Below, piece by piece: positions 10,946 to 21,227 of a DNA stretch of 64,000 nt. How positions within the stretch are numbered: position 1 is the first letter of the stretch; each line of letters opens with the position of its first letter. The stretch is from Lysobacter soli (lineage in GTDB: Bacteria; Pseudomonadota; Gammaproteobacteria; Xanthomonadales; Xanthomonadaceae), in NCBI RefSeq assembly GCF_003382285.1, contig NZ_QTJR01000013.1:1-64000 (forward strand), read 5' to 3'. Position numbers and translations under genes: made by a program. The notes beneath the pieces were generated by a model. That model worked only from the letters and a program-made list of their open reading frames with translations. It was not told the origin of the DNA and ran no database searches.

Positions 10946-11497
10946 TCAGGCCTGCGCGAGCATCCGGAAGCGGCTTTCCATTTCGGCCGCGAACGCGGAA
11001 TCGCGTGCCTTGCCCAGCGCGGTGCTGAAGTCCGGCAACAGGGCCATCAGTTCGCCGACGTCGGTGCAGCGTTCGACCTTCAGCTGAAGGAAGTAGCCGC
11101 GCAGGCCGAGGTGCTCGCGCACGGTGTCGGACATCAGCGTGTAGAGCGCGGAGTAACCCGAGGCTCCGGCCGAAGGCGTCGCGGCCGGCGCAACGGCGGG
11201 CGCGTTGTAGTCCGGCGCCGGCGCTGCGGGCGTCGGTGGTCGCGCGGAATCGCGGATCGTCGCCGCGGCGGCTGCGGCCAGACTCTGCGGCACGGCGATC
11301 AGCTTCAGCGCTTCGAGCTGCTGGAGCGCATCGTCCGGCGATTTCAGTCCGGCCATGACGCCGCGCAGCTGCGCCACGGTGCGTTGGCCGTCCACCATCA
11401 GCAGGATCGACCGGAGCCCGTTGGGCAGCTTCAGCGCGCGACTGGTGATTTCATCGCGCCCGGCATCGGTCTTGTTCGGCACTTCGTCGTCGCGCAT
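10946..11497 (-). CDS. Unrecognised protein with possible winged-helix N-terminus
   Basis: 183-residue protein I do not recognise. The start MRDDEVPNKTDAGRDEITSR at 11497 is preferred because the open frame upstream is Arg-rich and shadow-like. Residues about 15-70 (RALKLPNGLRSILLMVDGQR, then TVAQLRGVMAGLKSPDDALQ and QLEALKLI) look like a small helical/winged-helix unit seen at the start of various bacterial regulatory or scaffold proteins. A Pro/Ala-rich linker (about 80-115) follows, then a helical C-terminus (TVREHLGLRGYFLQLKVERC, then LPDFSTALGKARDSAFAAEM). There is no signal peptide or membrane segment. It is divergent from the TonB receptor gene and convergent with the GST. Confidence 0.7.
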   Translation of the reverse strand: MRDDEVPNKTDAGRDEITSRALKLPNGLRSILLMVDGQRTVAQLRGVMAGLKSPDDALQQLEALKLIAVPQSLAAAAAATIRDSARPPTPAAPAPDYNAPAVAPAATPSAGASGYSALYTLMSDTVREHLGLRGYFLQLKVERCTDVGELMALLPDFSTALGKARDSAFAAEMESRFRMLAQA

Positions 11498-11848
11498 GGT
11501 TCCCCCCGGACCATTGGCTGCGAAAGCCGCCCGACTATGCCACGGTTGGCGACCCCGTGTACGGACGGCGGTCAAGCGGCTGAACAGGCACGACTTTGCC
11601 GACTCTGGCGTTATCGCGAGGCGCGTCCAGCGGCGCCTGACGAGTCCGGCGCGCCGACGAACGCCGGACGCATCGCGACTTCGCTCGCGACGCACTGCAA
11701 ATCACGCGCTATCGCGCAACACGCTTCCACGTCGATGCGCGTGACATGCCTCGTGCTCTTTCCGATCCGACTGTCGCCATTCCGTTCCTTCATTTCGGGC
11801 GACGAAACGTGCGTGCCCTACTGTGCCGCCCTCACCTCACGCTTCCGC
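11498..11848. other. Divergent intergenic region, no gene seen
   Basis: 351 bp between the divergent start codons of the unrecognised protein (minus) and the TonB receptor (plus). It should hold both promoters, but no clear -35/-10 pair or operator palindrome was found. The receptor frame stays open through it, but those residues precede a good signal peptide and are unlikely to be translated. Confidence 0.5.
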
Positions 11849-14476
11849 ATGCGCAACGTCGCACCTCTGACCATGGCGATCGCCGTGGCACTCGCTCCAG
11901 GAATCCTCTTCGCGCAGACCACCGATGACGGGAAGACGCTCGACGCCGTCGTCGTCACCGGTTCCAACATCAAGCGCACCGACGCCGAAGGCCCGAGCCC
12001 GGTGCAGGTGATCGATCGCGTGCAGCTCGAACAATCCGGCAAGCAGACCGTCGCCGACGTGCTGCGCTCGATCTCGGCCAACACCGGCAACGCCTACAAC
12101 GAGACGTACAACAACGGCTGGGCGTCGGGCGCGGCGGGCATCGGCCTGCGCGGGCTGTCGCAGAAGAACACGCTGGTGCTGCTCAACGGCCGGCGCCTGG
12201 CGAACTACGGATTCCCGCAGGGCGGCCTGTCGGACACCTTCGTCAACCTCAACGCGCTGCCGCTGGTCGCGGTGGAGCGCATCGAAGTGCTGAAGGACGG
12301 CGCGTCGGCCGTGTACGGCTCCGACGCAGTGGCCGGCGTGGTGAACATCATCACGCGCCAGAACGCGAGCGGACTGGAGATCGGCGCCGACGTCGGCACG
12401 TCCACCGAAGGCGGCGCCGACCAGCACCACTTCACGCTGGTGGGCGGCACGGGCGACCTGGATACCGACCGCTACAACGTGCTGTACAGCTTCGAGTACT
12501 TCAAGCGCGACCGCCTCGACCAGGACGAACGCGACCTCACGAAGTCCGGCATCTACACCGACCTGCCGGGCGGCCGCTGGAACGGCTGGTCGGCGAAGGG
12601 CGCGCGACTGCTCGGCGCGAACGGTGCGTCGATTCCGCTGCTCGACGCGAACGGCAACTGCCCCGAAGGCACGGTGCTGACGGCGAGCGCGCCGATCGAC
12701 GGCCGCGCCGGCAACACCTGCGCATTCAACCTCGCGCCGTACACGACGCTGATTCCCGGCACCGAGCGCTACCAGGCGTACGTCGCGGGCACTTATCGCA
12801 TCACCGACAACGTCGAAGCGTTCGGCGAAGCGCTCTACAGCTACATCCGCGGCGATTCGATCTTCGGTTCCAGCCCCTACTTCACGCTCGAAAGCGGCCG
12901 CTTCGCGCTCAACGCCGACACCGGCCTCGCCGAGCCCGTTCCCGCCGTGCTGCCGGCGAACAATCCGTACAACCCGTACGGCGTCGACACGCCGATCGAG
13001 TACACCTTCTTCAACCTCGGCCAGTCGCAGAAGATCAACACCTCACGCTTCTACCGCGTGCTCGGCGGCGTGCGCGGCCGCACCAAGCGCTGGGACTGGG
13101 AAACCGGCGTGTTCACCTCGCGCAGCACCGAGCGCGAAACGGTCACAGCCGGCTTCGCCAACCGTTACGGCCTTGCGGCCGCGCTGGCCGATGGCACCTA
13201 CAACCTGCTCGATCCTTCGGCGACGCCGCAGTCGGTGCTCGATTCGATCAACCTGCGTACGGTGCGTCCGGCCGAATCGGAACTCAACGGCGTGGACTTC
13301 AAGTTCAGCGGCAACCTGTTTGACCTGCCCGCCGGCAGCGTCGGCTTCGCCGCAGGCGCGGAGTGGCGACAGGAAAAGCTGCAGTCGACGAACCCGTGGC
13401 AGATCGACGCGGGCCTGCAGATCCGCCCGGCCATCGCCGAAGTCGACGGCAAGCGCGACGTGAGCGCGCTGTACGCCGAGTTCAACGTACCGGTGGCCAC
13501 CGGACTGGAGCTGCAGCTTGCCGGACGCGGCGACTACTACAGCGATTTCGGCAGCGCGTTCTCGCCCAAGGCGAGCCTGCGCTGGCAGCCGCTGGACTGG
13601 CTGCTCGTGCGCGCGGCGGCGTCGCGCGGCTTCCGCGCGCCGTCGCTGTCGGAGAACGCCAACAGCACCAACATTTCCTACGGCGCCGTGGTCGATCCCT
13701 TCGATCCCGACCTGCCGAACTCCACGCAGCGCCCGACCTTCTTCACCGTCGGCAACAGCGACCTGGATCCGGAACGCACGCGCAGCTACAACCTCGGGTT
13801 CGTGCTGTCGCCGCTGGCCGACACGAGCGTGAGCGTCGATTACTACCGCATCAAGCTCGACAACCTCATCGGCACGAACAACACCACCGCCATCGTCAAC
13901 CGCAACGATCCGGCCGACGTGATCCGCGATGCCGACGGCAAGCTCGTCGCGATCTACAACCGCTACCAGAACCTCAGCGAACTGGAAACCAGCGGCTTCG
14001 ACGTCGAACTGAGCCAGCGCTGGCGCACGGTCTCGGCGGGCGATTTCAACCTGTCGAGCGTCTACACGCACGTGCTGGAGTACAAGCGTCCGGCGACCGT
14101 CGGCGGCCCGAGCGTGGATTACGCCGGCAGCAACCTCGGCCCGGCATTGCCGCGCAACAAGGCGACGACGACGCTGGGCTGGGACATCGGCGACGTGAGC
14201 ACGAGCCTCACCTGGTACTACACCGGCGGCTACGACCAGCGCACCGTCACCGCCGCGAACGTTCCCAGGCGTGTGGATGCGGGCAACCAGTTCGACCTTT
14301 ACTTCGGCTACAAGGGCTTCGAAGGCTGGACGCTCTTCGCGAAGGTGCAGAACGTGTTCGACGAGGAACCGCCGTACGATCCGGCCGGCTTCGCCGGGCT
14401 GCGCGTACCGTACGAGATCACGCAGTACGACCTGCGCGGCCGCTACGTGACGGTGGGTTTCGACTACAAGTTCTGA
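11849..14476 (+). CDS. TonB-dependent outer-membrane receptor
   Basis: 875-residue TonB-dependent receptor. MRNVAPLTMAIAVALAPGIL... ending in FAQ is a typical signal peptide with predicted cleavage near residue 23, which decides the start at 11849. A TonB-box-like LDAVVVTGSN follows, then a plug domain (VQVIDRVQLEQSGKQTVADV; GLRGLSQKNTLVLLNGRRLA; VERIEVLKDGASAVYGSDAV; VVNIIT) and a 22-strand-type barrel ending GRYVTVGFDYKF with the C-terminal Phe needed for barrel assembly. The plug begins with the SNIKRTDAEGPSPV variant common in Xanthomonadaceae receptors. There is no linked ExbB/TonB, sigma factor or hydrolase to suggest a ligand; the neighbouring prp genes are convergent and probably unrelated. 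Confidence 0.93.
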   Translation: MRNVAPLTMAIAVALAPGILFAQTTDDGKTLDAVVVTGSNIKRTDAEGPSPVQVIDRVQLEQSGKQTVADVLRSISANTGNAYNETYNNGWASGAAGIGLRGLSQKNTLVLLNGRRLANYGFPQGGLSDTFVNLNALPLVAVERIEVLKDGASAVYGSDAVAGVVNIITRQNASGLEIGADVGTSTEGGADQHHFTLVGGTGDLDTDRYNVLYSFEYFKRDRLDQDERDLTKSGIYTDLPGGRWNGWSAKGARLLGANGASIPLLDANGNCPEGTVLTASAPIDGRAGNTCAFNLAPYTTLIPGTERYQAYVAGTYRITDNVEAFGEALYSYIRGDSIFGSSPYFTLESGRFALNADTGLAEPVPAVLPANNPYNPYGVDTPIEYTFFNLGQSQKINTSRFYRVLGGVRGRTKRWDWETGVFTSRSTERETVTAGFANRYGLAAALADGTYNLLDPSATPQSVLDSINLRTVRPAESELNGVDFKFSGNLFDLPAGSVGFAAGAEWRQEKLQSTNPWQIDAGLQIRPAIAEVDGKRDVSALYAEFNVPVATGLELQLAGRGDYYSDFGSAFSPKASLRWQPLDWLLVRAAASRGFRAPSLSENANSTNISYGAVVDPFDPDLPNSTQRPTFFTVGNSDLDPERTRSYNLGFVLSPLADTSVSVDYYRIKLDNLIGTNNTTAIVNRNDPADVIRDADGKLVAIYNRYQNLSELETSGFDVELSQRWRTVSAGDFNLSSVYTHVLEYKRPATVGGPSVDYAGSNLGPALPRNKATTTLGWDIGDVSTSLTWYYTGGYDQRTVTAANVPRRVDAGNQFDLYFGYKGFEGWTLFAKVQNVFDEEPPYDPAGFAGLRVPYEITQYDLRGRYVTVGFDYKF

Positions 14477-14503
14477 CGCGTTACGCGATTGATATGCCGA
14501 AAA

Positions 14504-14534
14504 GGAAAAGGCCGCGCAATGCGCGGCCTTTTCC
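14504..14534. terminator. Bidirectional terminator between TonB receptor and prpC
   Basis: A 14-bp perfect stem (GGAAAAGGCCGCGC at 14504-14517 with its complement at 14521-14534) around AAT. The A/T-rich arms supply a T-tract on either strand, so it can terminate both convergent genes. Confidence 0.88.
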
Positions 14535-14554
14535 GTGGTGCCTGTTGCGAGCAA

Positions 14555-15706
14555 TCAGCGCTTGTCGATCGCCACGTACTCGCGGTCTTCGGGACCCACG
14601 TAGTTCGCGCTCGGGCGGATGATCTTGCCGTCCTCGCGCTGCTCGATCACGTGCGCGCTCCAGCCGGTGGTGCGCGCGATGACGAACAGCGGCGTGAACA
14701 TCGGCGTCGGGATGCCCATCATGTGATAGGCCGACGCGCTGTACCAGTCGAGGTTCGGGAACATCTTCTTGGTGTCCATCATCAGGTTCTCGATGCGCTC
14801 GGACACGTCGAACAGCGTCTGGTTGCCGCCGTCGGCGCACAGCTTGCGCGAGAGTTCCTTGATGATCGGATTGCGCGGATCGCCGATGGTGTACACCGGG
14901 TGGCCGAAGCCGATGATGATTTCCTTCTTCTCCATGCGCGCGCGGATGTCGGCTTCGGCTTCGTCGGCGGTGCCGTAGCGGGCGATGATGTCCATCGCGA
15001 CTTCATTGGCGCCGCCGTGCTTCGGGCCGCGCAGGGCGCCGATCGCACCGGTGATGCACGAATGCAGGTCCGAACCGGTACCGGCGATAACGCGCGCGGT
15101 GAAGGTCGACGCGTTGAACTCGTGCTCGGCGTAGAGGATCAGCGACTTGTCGAGCGAATCGGCGTGCAGCTTCGACGGCTCCTCGCCGTGCAGCAGGTGC
15201 AGGAAGTGCGCGGCGACGGAATCGTCGTCGGTTTCCACGTCGATGCGACGGCCGTTGCGCGTGAAGTGCCACCAGTACAGCAGCATCGAACCGAAGCTCG
15301 CGATCAGCTTGTCGGCGATGTCGCGCGCTTCGGACGCCGGATGGCCTTCGCGCTCGGGCAGCACCGTGCCCAGCACCGAGCAACCGGTGCGCAGCACGTC
15401 CATCGGGTGCGCGTTGGCGGGAACCAGTTCCAGCGCTTCGGACACGATCGCCGGCAGGCCGCGCAGGCGCTTGAGCTTGGCCTTGTACTGCTTCAGCTGC
15501 GAGGTCGTCGGCAGCGCGCCGTGCACGAGCAGGTGGGCGACTTCCTCGAAGGTCGACTTGGTCGCCAGGTCGTGGATGTCGTAGCCGCGGTAATGCAGGT
15601 CGTTGCCGCTGCGGCCGACGGTGCACAGTGCGGTGTTGCCCGCGGCGGTGCCGCTGAGCGCGACGGATTTCTTGGCCTTGGGCAGGACCTGGGGCGTATC
15701 GGTCAT
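14555..15706 (-). CDS. prpC: 2-Methylcitrate synthase
   Basis: 383-residue citrate-synthase-fold enzyme condensing propionyl-CoA with oxaloacetate to 2-methylcitrate, the first committed step of the methylcitrate cycle. Active-site blocks are visible: [13 protein letters not shown] and [14 protein letters not shown] with the two catalytic histidines, plus an N-terminal [18 protein letters not shown] typical of PrpC. The length matches PrpC and is shorter than housekeeping GltA (about 430). GAGGAG precedes the ATG at 15706. It is the last gene of the collinear prpE-prpB-prpC set; a 254-bp spacer without a recognisable gene separates it from prpB. Confidence 0.95.
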   Translation of the reverse strand: MTDTPQVLPKAKKSVALSGTAAGNTALCTVGRSGNDLHYRGYDIHDLATKSTFEEVAHLLVHGALPTTSQLKQYKAKLKRLRGLPAIVSEALELVPANAHPMDVLRTGCSVLGTVLPEREGHPASEARDIADKLIASFGSMLLYWWHFTRNGRRIDVETDDDSVAAHFLHLLHGEEPSKLHADSLDKSLILYAEHEFNASTFTARVIAGTGSDLHSCITGAIGALRGPKHGGANEVAMDIIARYGTADEAEADIRARMEKKEIIIGFGHPVYTIGDPRNPIIKELSRKLCADGGNQTLFDVSERIENLMMDTKKMFPNLDWYSASAYHMMGIPTPMFTPLFVIARTTGWSAHVIEQREDGKIIRPSANYVGPEDREYVAIDKR

Positions 15707-15960
15707 CGGGGTTCTCCTCGTGCGTGGCCGGGCCGGTGGTGACCGGTCGGGCCGGGGTGCGACGTTGTCAGGACTGAAGGGGTAACAGTGGGGTCATTCG
15801 AACAAAGCCAGCCTGCGACGAACGGGTCGCAGCCGACCGTGGTGGGCCGGATCGCGCCCGCCACGGTCGCAGGGCGACGGACGCGCCGGCGGAGATGGGG
15901 ACAGGGGGACTCACGTCGAAGGCCCTGTACGCTCCGTCGGCCGACCTTTTCCGCAGCGCC

Positions 15961-16848
15961 TTACTTCTTGCCGCTCGCGAACAGCGAATCGAGCTTGTCC
16001 TCGTAGGCGTGGTAGCCCAGGAAGTCGTACAGCTGCGCGCGCGTCTGCAACGTGTCGACGATGTTCTTCTGCGTGCCTTCGCGGCGCACCGTCTCGTAGA
16101 AGTTCAGCGCCGCCTTGTTCATCGCGCGATACGCGCCGCAGCAGTACAGCGCGATGTCGACGTTCGCATCGCGCAGCTCGTCGGTGGTGAAGAACGGCGT
16201 GGAGCCGAACTCGGTCAGGTTCGCCAGGATCGGCACCTTCACCGCGGCCTTGAACCTGCGGTAATCGTCGAGCGAATTCATCGCTTCCGGGAAGATCATG
16301 TCGGCGCCGGCTTCGACGTAGGCGACGGCGCGCTCGATGGCGGCGTCAACGCCTTCGGTGGCGGCGGCGTCGGTGCGCGCCATGATCACGAAGCCCGCGT
16401 CGGTGCGCGCGTCCACGGCGGCTTTCACGCGATCGACCATTTCGTCCTTCGGCACGACTTCCTTGCCCGGACGGTGACCGCAACGCTTCTGTCCGACCTG
16501 GTCTTCCATGTGCACGGCGGCGACGCCGACGCTGATGAAGGAGCGGATCGTGCGCGCGATGTTGAACGCGCCGCCCCAGCCGGTGTCGATGTCGACCAGC
16601 AGCGGCATCTGCGTGGCATCGACGATGCGGCGGGCGTCGGTGAGGACGTCCTCCATCGTGCTGATGCCCAGGTCCGGCATGCCCAGCGAGTTCGCGGCGA
16701 CGCCGCCGCCGGACAGGTACAGCGCCTTGTAGCCGGTGCGCTTGGCCATCAGGCCGGCGTAGGCGGTGATGGCGCCCATCACCTGCAGCGGGGTTTCTTC
16801 GGAGAGCGCGGCGCGGAAGCGGGCGCCGGCGGAGTTCGAGGGATTCAT
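15961..16848 (-). CDS. prpB: 2-Methylisocitrate lyase
   Basis: 295-residue lyase of the isocitrate lyase/PEP mutase family, splitting 2-methylisocitrate into pyruvate and succinate. The catalytic motif is [10 protein letters not shown], with the active-site Cys. Other landmarks are [19 protein letters not shown] near the N-terminus, VDIDTGWGG (metal-binding Asp region) and ARTDA. The start [11 protein letters not shown] at 16848 is set by AGGAG five bases upstream. It is collinear with prpE (96-bp spacer) and prpC. Confidence 0.95.
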   Translation of the reverse strand: MNPSNSAGARFRAALSEETPLQVMGAITAYAGLMAKRTGYKALYLSGGGVAANSLGMPDLGISTMEDVLTDARRIVDATQMPLLVDIDTGWGGAFNIARTIRSFISVGVAAVHMEDQVGQKRCGHRPGKEVVPKDEMVDRVKAAVDARTDAGFVIMARTDAAATEGVDAAIERAVAYVEAGADMIFPEAMNSLDDYRRFKAAVKVPILANLTEFGSTPFFTTDELRDANVDIALYCCGAYRAMNKAALNFYETVRREGTQKNIVDTLQTRAQLYDFLGYHAYEDKLDSLFASGKK

Positions 16849-16944
16849 GGCGTCTCCTGGTGAGACGGACATTTTAGCCGACGGGGGATTTCGAGGGGTT
16901 TGCGCCGCAGGACGCGTGGCCTTCGGGAATGAAGCCTCACCCAT

Positions 16945-18837
16945 TCACCCGCCCGCGTCCGCCCCGCGCTCCAGCGCGCGCTTCACTTCCTCCAGCGCGG
17001 CCGGGTCGTCCAGCGTGGACAGGTCGCCGGGGTCTCGGCTTTCGGCCAGCGCCTGCAACGAGCGGCGCAGCAGCTTGCCCGAGCGCGTTTTCGGCAGCGC
17101 GTTCACGACGTACACGCGTGCCGGCTTCGCGACGCCGCCCAGCTGCTCGACCACGCGCTGCTGCATGCCGGTCGCCGCATCCGACGCCGATTCGTCCTGC
17201 CGCTTGAGCGTGGCGAACACCACCGGCACCTGCCCTTTCAGTTCGTCGTGCACGCCGATCACCGCCGCCTCGGCGACGCTGGGATGGGTCGAGCACGACT
17301 CCTCGATCTCGCGCGTGCCGAGTCGATGCCCCGCGACATTGATGACGTCGTCCGTGCGGCCGAGGATGAACGTGTAGCCGTCCTCGTCGCGGATCGCCCA
17401 GTCGAGCGAGCTGTACACGAGTTGCCTGAAATGACTGAAGTAGCTCGACAGGAAGCGTGCATCGTCGTTCCACACGGTCGTGAGACACCCGGGCGGCAGC
17501 GGCGGCTCAATCACCAGCACGCCCTTCGTTCCGGCCGGCACGTCATCGCCGGTGACATCGTCGATCACGCGCAGCCTGTAGCCGGGCGTCGGCAGACCGG
17601 GCGAGCCGAACTTCACCGGCTTCAGCTCCAGCCCCGGCATCAGCGACAGCACCGGCCAGCCGGTTTCGGTCTGCCAGTAGTTGTCGATGATGGTCTTGCC
17701 GATGCCGTCGGTGATCCACTGCGCGGTCGGTTCGTCCAGCGGTTCGCCGGCGAGGAACAGCCACTGCAGCTTCGACAGGTCGTGCTTCTTCAGGAACGCC
17801 GCGTCCTGCTTCTTCAGCACGCGGATGCCGGTGGGCGAGGAGAACATCGTGCGCACGCCGTACTGCTCGCAGATCTTCCACCAGATGCCCGGATCGGGAT
17901 GGATCGGCAGGCCTTCGTACAACACCGATGTCGCACCCGCGATCAGCGGCCCGTACACGTTGTACGAATGGCCGACCGCCCAGCCGACGTCGGACGTGGA
18001 GAACATCACCTGCCCCGCGCGCACGTCGTAGATCGACCACATCGACAGCGCGAGCGCCACCGCGTAGCCGCCGACGTCGCGCTGCACGCCCTTGGGCTTT
18101 CCCGTGGTGCCGGAGGTGTAGAGCAGGTAGCTCGGCTCGTTCGACTCTAGCCATTCGACGTCGACTTCGGCGCCGTCGTACTGCTCGCGCAACGGCGCGT
18201 AGTGTTCGTCGCGGCCTTCGACGACGGCGTGCTGCGGATCGAGCCCGCGTTCGACGATGAGCACTTTCGGCGGCGGCGTCTTCGCCGCGTCGCATGCCGC
18301 ATCGACCAGCGGCTTGTACGGGATCACCTTGCCGCCGCGCATGCCGGCGTCGGCACAGATGAGCAGCTTCGGCGTCGCATCGTCGATGCGCAGCGCGAGG
18401 TTGTGCGCGGCGAAACCGCCGAACACCACCGAGTGCACCGCACCGATGCGCGCGCAGGCGAGCATCGCGAACACCGCTTCGGCCATGTTCGGCATGTAGA
18501 TCACCACGCGATCGCCGCGCCCGACGCCGAGCGCGCGGATGACGGCGGCGAAGGTGTTCACTTCGCGATGCAGCTGGCGATACGTGATCTCGCGCGTGAT
18601 GCCGGTTTCACTGGAAATGGCGACGAGCGCGAGCTGGTCGGCGCGTTCGTGCAGGTGACGATCGATCGCGTTGAAGCACAGGTTCGTTTCGCCGCCACAA
18701 AACCACCGACGGAACGGCGGCTTGGAGTAGTCGAGGATCTGCTCCGGCGCCTTGCGCCAGTGGATCGCCCTCGCCTGCTCGCCCCAGAACTCCTCGGGTT
18801 GCTCGATCGAGCGGCGGTAGAAGTCTTCGTACTGCAT
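16945..18837 (-). CDS. prpE: Propionyl-CoA synthetase
   Basis: 630-residue acyl-adenylate-forming ligase activating propionate to propionyl-CoA. Motifs in order: the ACS-type N-terminus (FYRRSIEQPEEFWGEQARAI), A3 YTSGTTGKPKG, A5 DNYWQTETGWPV, A7/A8 (LGRTDDVINVAGHRLGTREI) and A10 PKTRSGKLLRR, whose Lys is the catalytic residue and acetylation site in this family. Its length and downstream prpB-prpC favour PrpE over acetyl-CoA synthetase (about 650). It heads the prp set. A hairpin at 18944-18966 separates it from mdh, so it probably has its own promoter, not identified. Confidence 0.9.
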   Translation of the reverse strand: MQYEDFYRRSIEQPEEFWGEQARAIHWRKAPEQILDYSKPPFRRWFCGGETNLCFNAIDRHLHERADQLALVAISSETGITREITYRQLHREVNTFAAVIRALGVGRGDRVVIYMPNMAEAVFAMLACARIGAVHSVVFGGFAAHNLALRIDDATPKLLICADAGMRGGKVIPYKPLVDAACDAAKTPPPKVLIVERGLDPQHAVVEGRDEHYAPLREQYDGAEVDVEWLESNEPSYLLYTSGTTGKPKGVQRDVGGYAVALALSMWSIYDVRAGQVMFSTSDVGWAVGHSYNVYGPLIAGATSVLYEGLPIHPDPGIWWKICEQYGVRTMFSSPTGIRVLKKQDAAFLKKHDLSKLQWLFLAGEPLDEPTAQWITDGIGKTIIDNYWQTETGWPVLSLMPGLELKPVKFGSPGLPTPGYRLRVIDDVTGDDVPAGTKGVLVIEPPLPPGCLTTVWNDDARFLSSYFSHFRQLVYSSLDWAIRDEDGYTFILGRTDDVINVAGHRLGTREIEESCSTHPSVAEAAVIGVHDELKGQVPVVFATLKRQDESASDAATGMQQRVVEQLGGVAKPARVYVVNALPKTRSGKLLRRSLQALAESRDPGDLSTLDDPAALEEVKRALERGADAGG

Positions 18838-18943
18838 GGCGATGCCTCCGACGACGATGTGTCGAGGCTAGCGCCGCGCGGGGAAGGAACGCGTTACGAC
18901 CTTGGTCGAAGCGGCCGGGTTAGACACGGCTCCCCACACGCAA

Positions 18944-18966
18944 CGGGGCGGCCAGTGGCCGCCCCG
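18944..18966 (-). terminator. Hairpin terminator after mdh
   Basis: A 10-bp perfect G/C stem (CGGGGCGGCC at 18944-18953 with its complement at 18957-18966) 24 bp beyond the mdh stop. The T-tract is weak on the minus strand. Confidence 0.65.
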
Positions 18967-18989
18967 CGGTGCAACACGATCGCGATGGA

Positions 18990-19973
18990 TCAGAGCAGGT
19001 GGGCGACGCCCGAACGCTCTTCTTCCAGCTCGGCCAGCGTCTTGTCGATCGCCTTCCGGCTGAAGTCGTCGATCGGCAGATCGCGCACCATCGTGTACTC
19101 GCCATTCTCGGTGGTGACGGCGAAACCGAACATCACGTCCTTCGGGATGCCGTAGCTGCCGTCGGACGGAATGCCCATCGTCACCCACTTGCCGTTGCTG
19201 CCCAGCACCCAGTCGCGCACGTGGTCGATGGCGGCGTTGGCGGCCGAGGCGGCCGACGACAGGCCGCGCGCTTCGATGATCGCCGCGCCGCGCTTGCCGA
19301 CCTTCGGGATGAACTCGTTCGCGTTCCAGTCGGCGTCGTTGATCTTGTCCTTCAGCGACTGGCCATTGACGGTGGCGAAGCGGTAGTCCGGGTACATCGT
19401 CGGGCTGTGGTTGCCCCACACGACGAGCTTCTCGATGTCGCCGACGGCGACGCCGGCCTTGTTCGCCAGCTGCGACAGCGCGCGGTTGTGGTCCAGGCGC
19501 AGCATCGCGGTGAAGTTCTTCGTCGGCAGGTCCGGCGCCGACTTCATGGCGATGTAGGCGTTGGTGTTGGCCGGGTTGCCGACGACGAGCACCTTCACGT
19601 TGCGCGAGGCGACCTTGTTCAGCGCGGCGCCCTGGGCGGTGAAGATCTTGGCGTTTTCCAGCAGCAGGTCCTTGCGCTCCATGCCCGGGCCGCGCGGACG
19701 CGCGCCGACGAGCAGTGCGATGTCCGCGTCCTTGAACGCGACTTCCGCATCATCGGTGCCGACCATGCCGGCCAGCAGCGGGAACGCGCAGTCTTCCAGC
19801 TCCATCATCACGCCCTTGAGCGCGGCCTGGGCCTTCTCCATCGGCAGCTCGAGCATCTGCAGGATGACGGGCTGGTCCTTGCCGAGCATTTCGCCGGACG
19901 CGATACGAAACAGCAGCGAGTAACCGATCTGGCCGGCAGCACCGGTGACGGCAACGCGGACGGGGGTTTTCAT
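18990..19973 (-). CDS. mdh: Malate dehydrogenase (NAD)
   Basis: 327-residue TCA-cycle enzyme interconverting malate and oxaloacetate. The Rossmann motif is VTGAAGQIG (about 8-16); the active site has [11 protein letters not shown] (catalytic Asp and Arg) and [11 protein letters not shown] (catalytic His). The mobile-loop sequence [15 protein letters not shown] marks the cytosolic-type MDH found in Xanthomonadaceae rather than the E. coli type. The start [11 protein letters not shown] at 19973 is preceded by AGGAG; the 11-residue upstream extension is rejected. It is a single gene bounded by a hairpin. Confidence 0.96.
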   Translation of the reverse strand: MKTPVRVAVTGAAGQIGYSLLFRIASGEMLGKDQPVILQMLELPMEKAQAALKGVMMELEDCAFPLLAGMVGTDDAEVAFKDADIALLVGARPRGPGMERKDLLLENAKIFTAQGAALNKVASRNVKVLVVGNPANTNAYIAMKSAPDLPTKNFTAMLRLDHNRALSQLANKAGVAVGDIEKLVVWGNHSPTMYPDYRFATVNGQSLKDKINDADWNANEFIPKVGKRGAAIIEARGLSSAASAANAAIDHVRDWVLGSNGKWVTMGIPSDGSYGIPKDVMFGFAVTTENGEYTMVRDLPIDDFSRKAIDKTLAELEEERSGVAHLL

Positions 19974-20021
19974 GTGTAACTCCTGGACGAAAAAACGGGG
20001 CGCCACGCGTCCCGCACTGGA

Positions 20022-21227
20022 TTACGAAAGTTCGGCGAAGAATTCCTGGAAACGCTGCAGGCCCGGGGCGAGCTGCGGCGTCGGGCAGGTGTAGCTGATG
20101 CGCAGCGCGCGCGGCTCACCGAACGCCGAGCCCGGCACGCAGGCCACGCCCTTGGTTTCCAGCAGCGCGTTGCAGACGTCGACGTCGTTGCCGATCTTGA
20201 TGCCGCTGGGCGTGTGCGTCTTGCCGAAGGCGACGCTGATGTCCGGGAACACGTAGAACGCGCCCTGCGGACGCGGGCAGACGACGCCCGGGATCGAGTT
20301 CATCACGTCCATCACCTGGTCGCGCTTGGCCTGGAACTCGGCGCACTTCTGCGTCGGGACGTCCTGCGGACCGTTGAACGCGGCAATGGCGGCGGCGCAG
20401 ACGACTTCCGGCACGTTGGTGATGTGGTTGGAATTCATCGTCACCAGCGCCTGCGCCACGACTTCCGGACCGGCCATGAAACCCACGCGCCAACCCGGCA
20501 TGCCATAGGTCTTGGACAGCGAGTCCAGGAAGATCACGCGGTCCTTCAGCTCCGGGCGCGAATGCACGAAGTTGTGGTATCCGAGGCCGTCGAACACCAT
20601 GCGGTTGTAGATGTCGTCGGTGATGATCCAGGTGTCCGGATACTTCGCCACGACGTCGGCCAGCGCGTCGATTTCTTCCTTCGTGTACACCATGCCCGTC
20701 GGGTTGGACGGGTTGTTGAACAGGAACACCTTAGGCTTCTTCGCGAGCGCGGCATCGAGCTGCGCGGGCTTGAGCTTGTAGTCCTGTTCCGGCGGGCACG
20801 GCAGCAGGTCGATCTTCGCGCCGACGATCTCGGCGATGTCGAGGTAGCTGGTCCAGTACGGCGTCGGGAACGCGATCGTGTCGCCTTCGTCGAGCAGCGC
20901 TTCGGCGAGGTTGTAGATGACGTGCTTGGCGCCGATGCCGGTGGCGCAGTTGACGCGCCCGTAGCCGGTCAGGCCGATTTTCGCCATGTGCTCGACGAAG
21001 GCGTCGAGCAGCGCGTCGGGGCCGCGGTTGCTGCCGTACTGGCCGCTGTCTTTCGACAGCGCCTCGCGTGCGGCGGCGTAGACGTGCTCGCCGGGCAGGA
21101 AGTTGGGAACACCAATCGAGAAGCTGATGATGTCGCGGCCTTCGGCCTTGAGCCGCTTGGCCTTCTCGGCAACCTGCATGATCGCGCTGGGCTTGGCGCG
21201 ACCGATGCGCCGGGCAAGCTGGGGCAT
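20022..21227 (-). CDS. PLP-dependent aminotransferase, class I (aspartate/alanine type)
   Basis: 401-residue fold-type I aminotransferase. The PLP lysine is Lys239 in SLSKTYGMPGWRVGF; other cofactor contacts are NNPSNPTG (171-178) and DDIYNRMVF. The C-terminal EPRALRISY carries the substrate carboxylate-binding Arg. The N-terminus MPQLARRIGRAKPSAIMQVA resembles AspC/AlaC-like enzymes, but donor and acceptor cannot be fixed from sequence alone. The start at 21227 is used because the open frame upstream is shadow-like and spans the ppiB terminator. It is upstream of mdh on the same strand with 48 bp between them, so the two may be co-transcribed. Confidence 0.9.
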   Translation of the reverse strand: MPQLARRIGRAKPSAIMQVAEKAKRLKAEGRDIISFSIGVPNFLPGEHVYAAAREALSKDSGQYGSNRGPDALLDAFVEHMAKIGLTGYGRVNCATGIGAKHVIYNLAEALLDEGDTIAFPTPYWTSYLDIAEIVGAKIDLLPCPPEQDYKLKPAQLDAALAKKPKVFLFNNPSNPTGMVYTKEEIDALADVVAKYPDTWIITDDIYNRMVFDGLGYHNFVHSRPELKDRVIFLDSLSKTYGMPGWRVGFMAGPEVVAQALVTMNSNHITNVPEVVCAAAIAAFNGPQDVPTQKCAEFQAKRDQVMDVMNSIPGVVCPRPQGAFYVFPDISVAFGKTHTPSGIKIGNDVDVCNALLETKGVACVPGSAFGEPRALRISYTCPTPQLAPGLQRFQEFFAELS

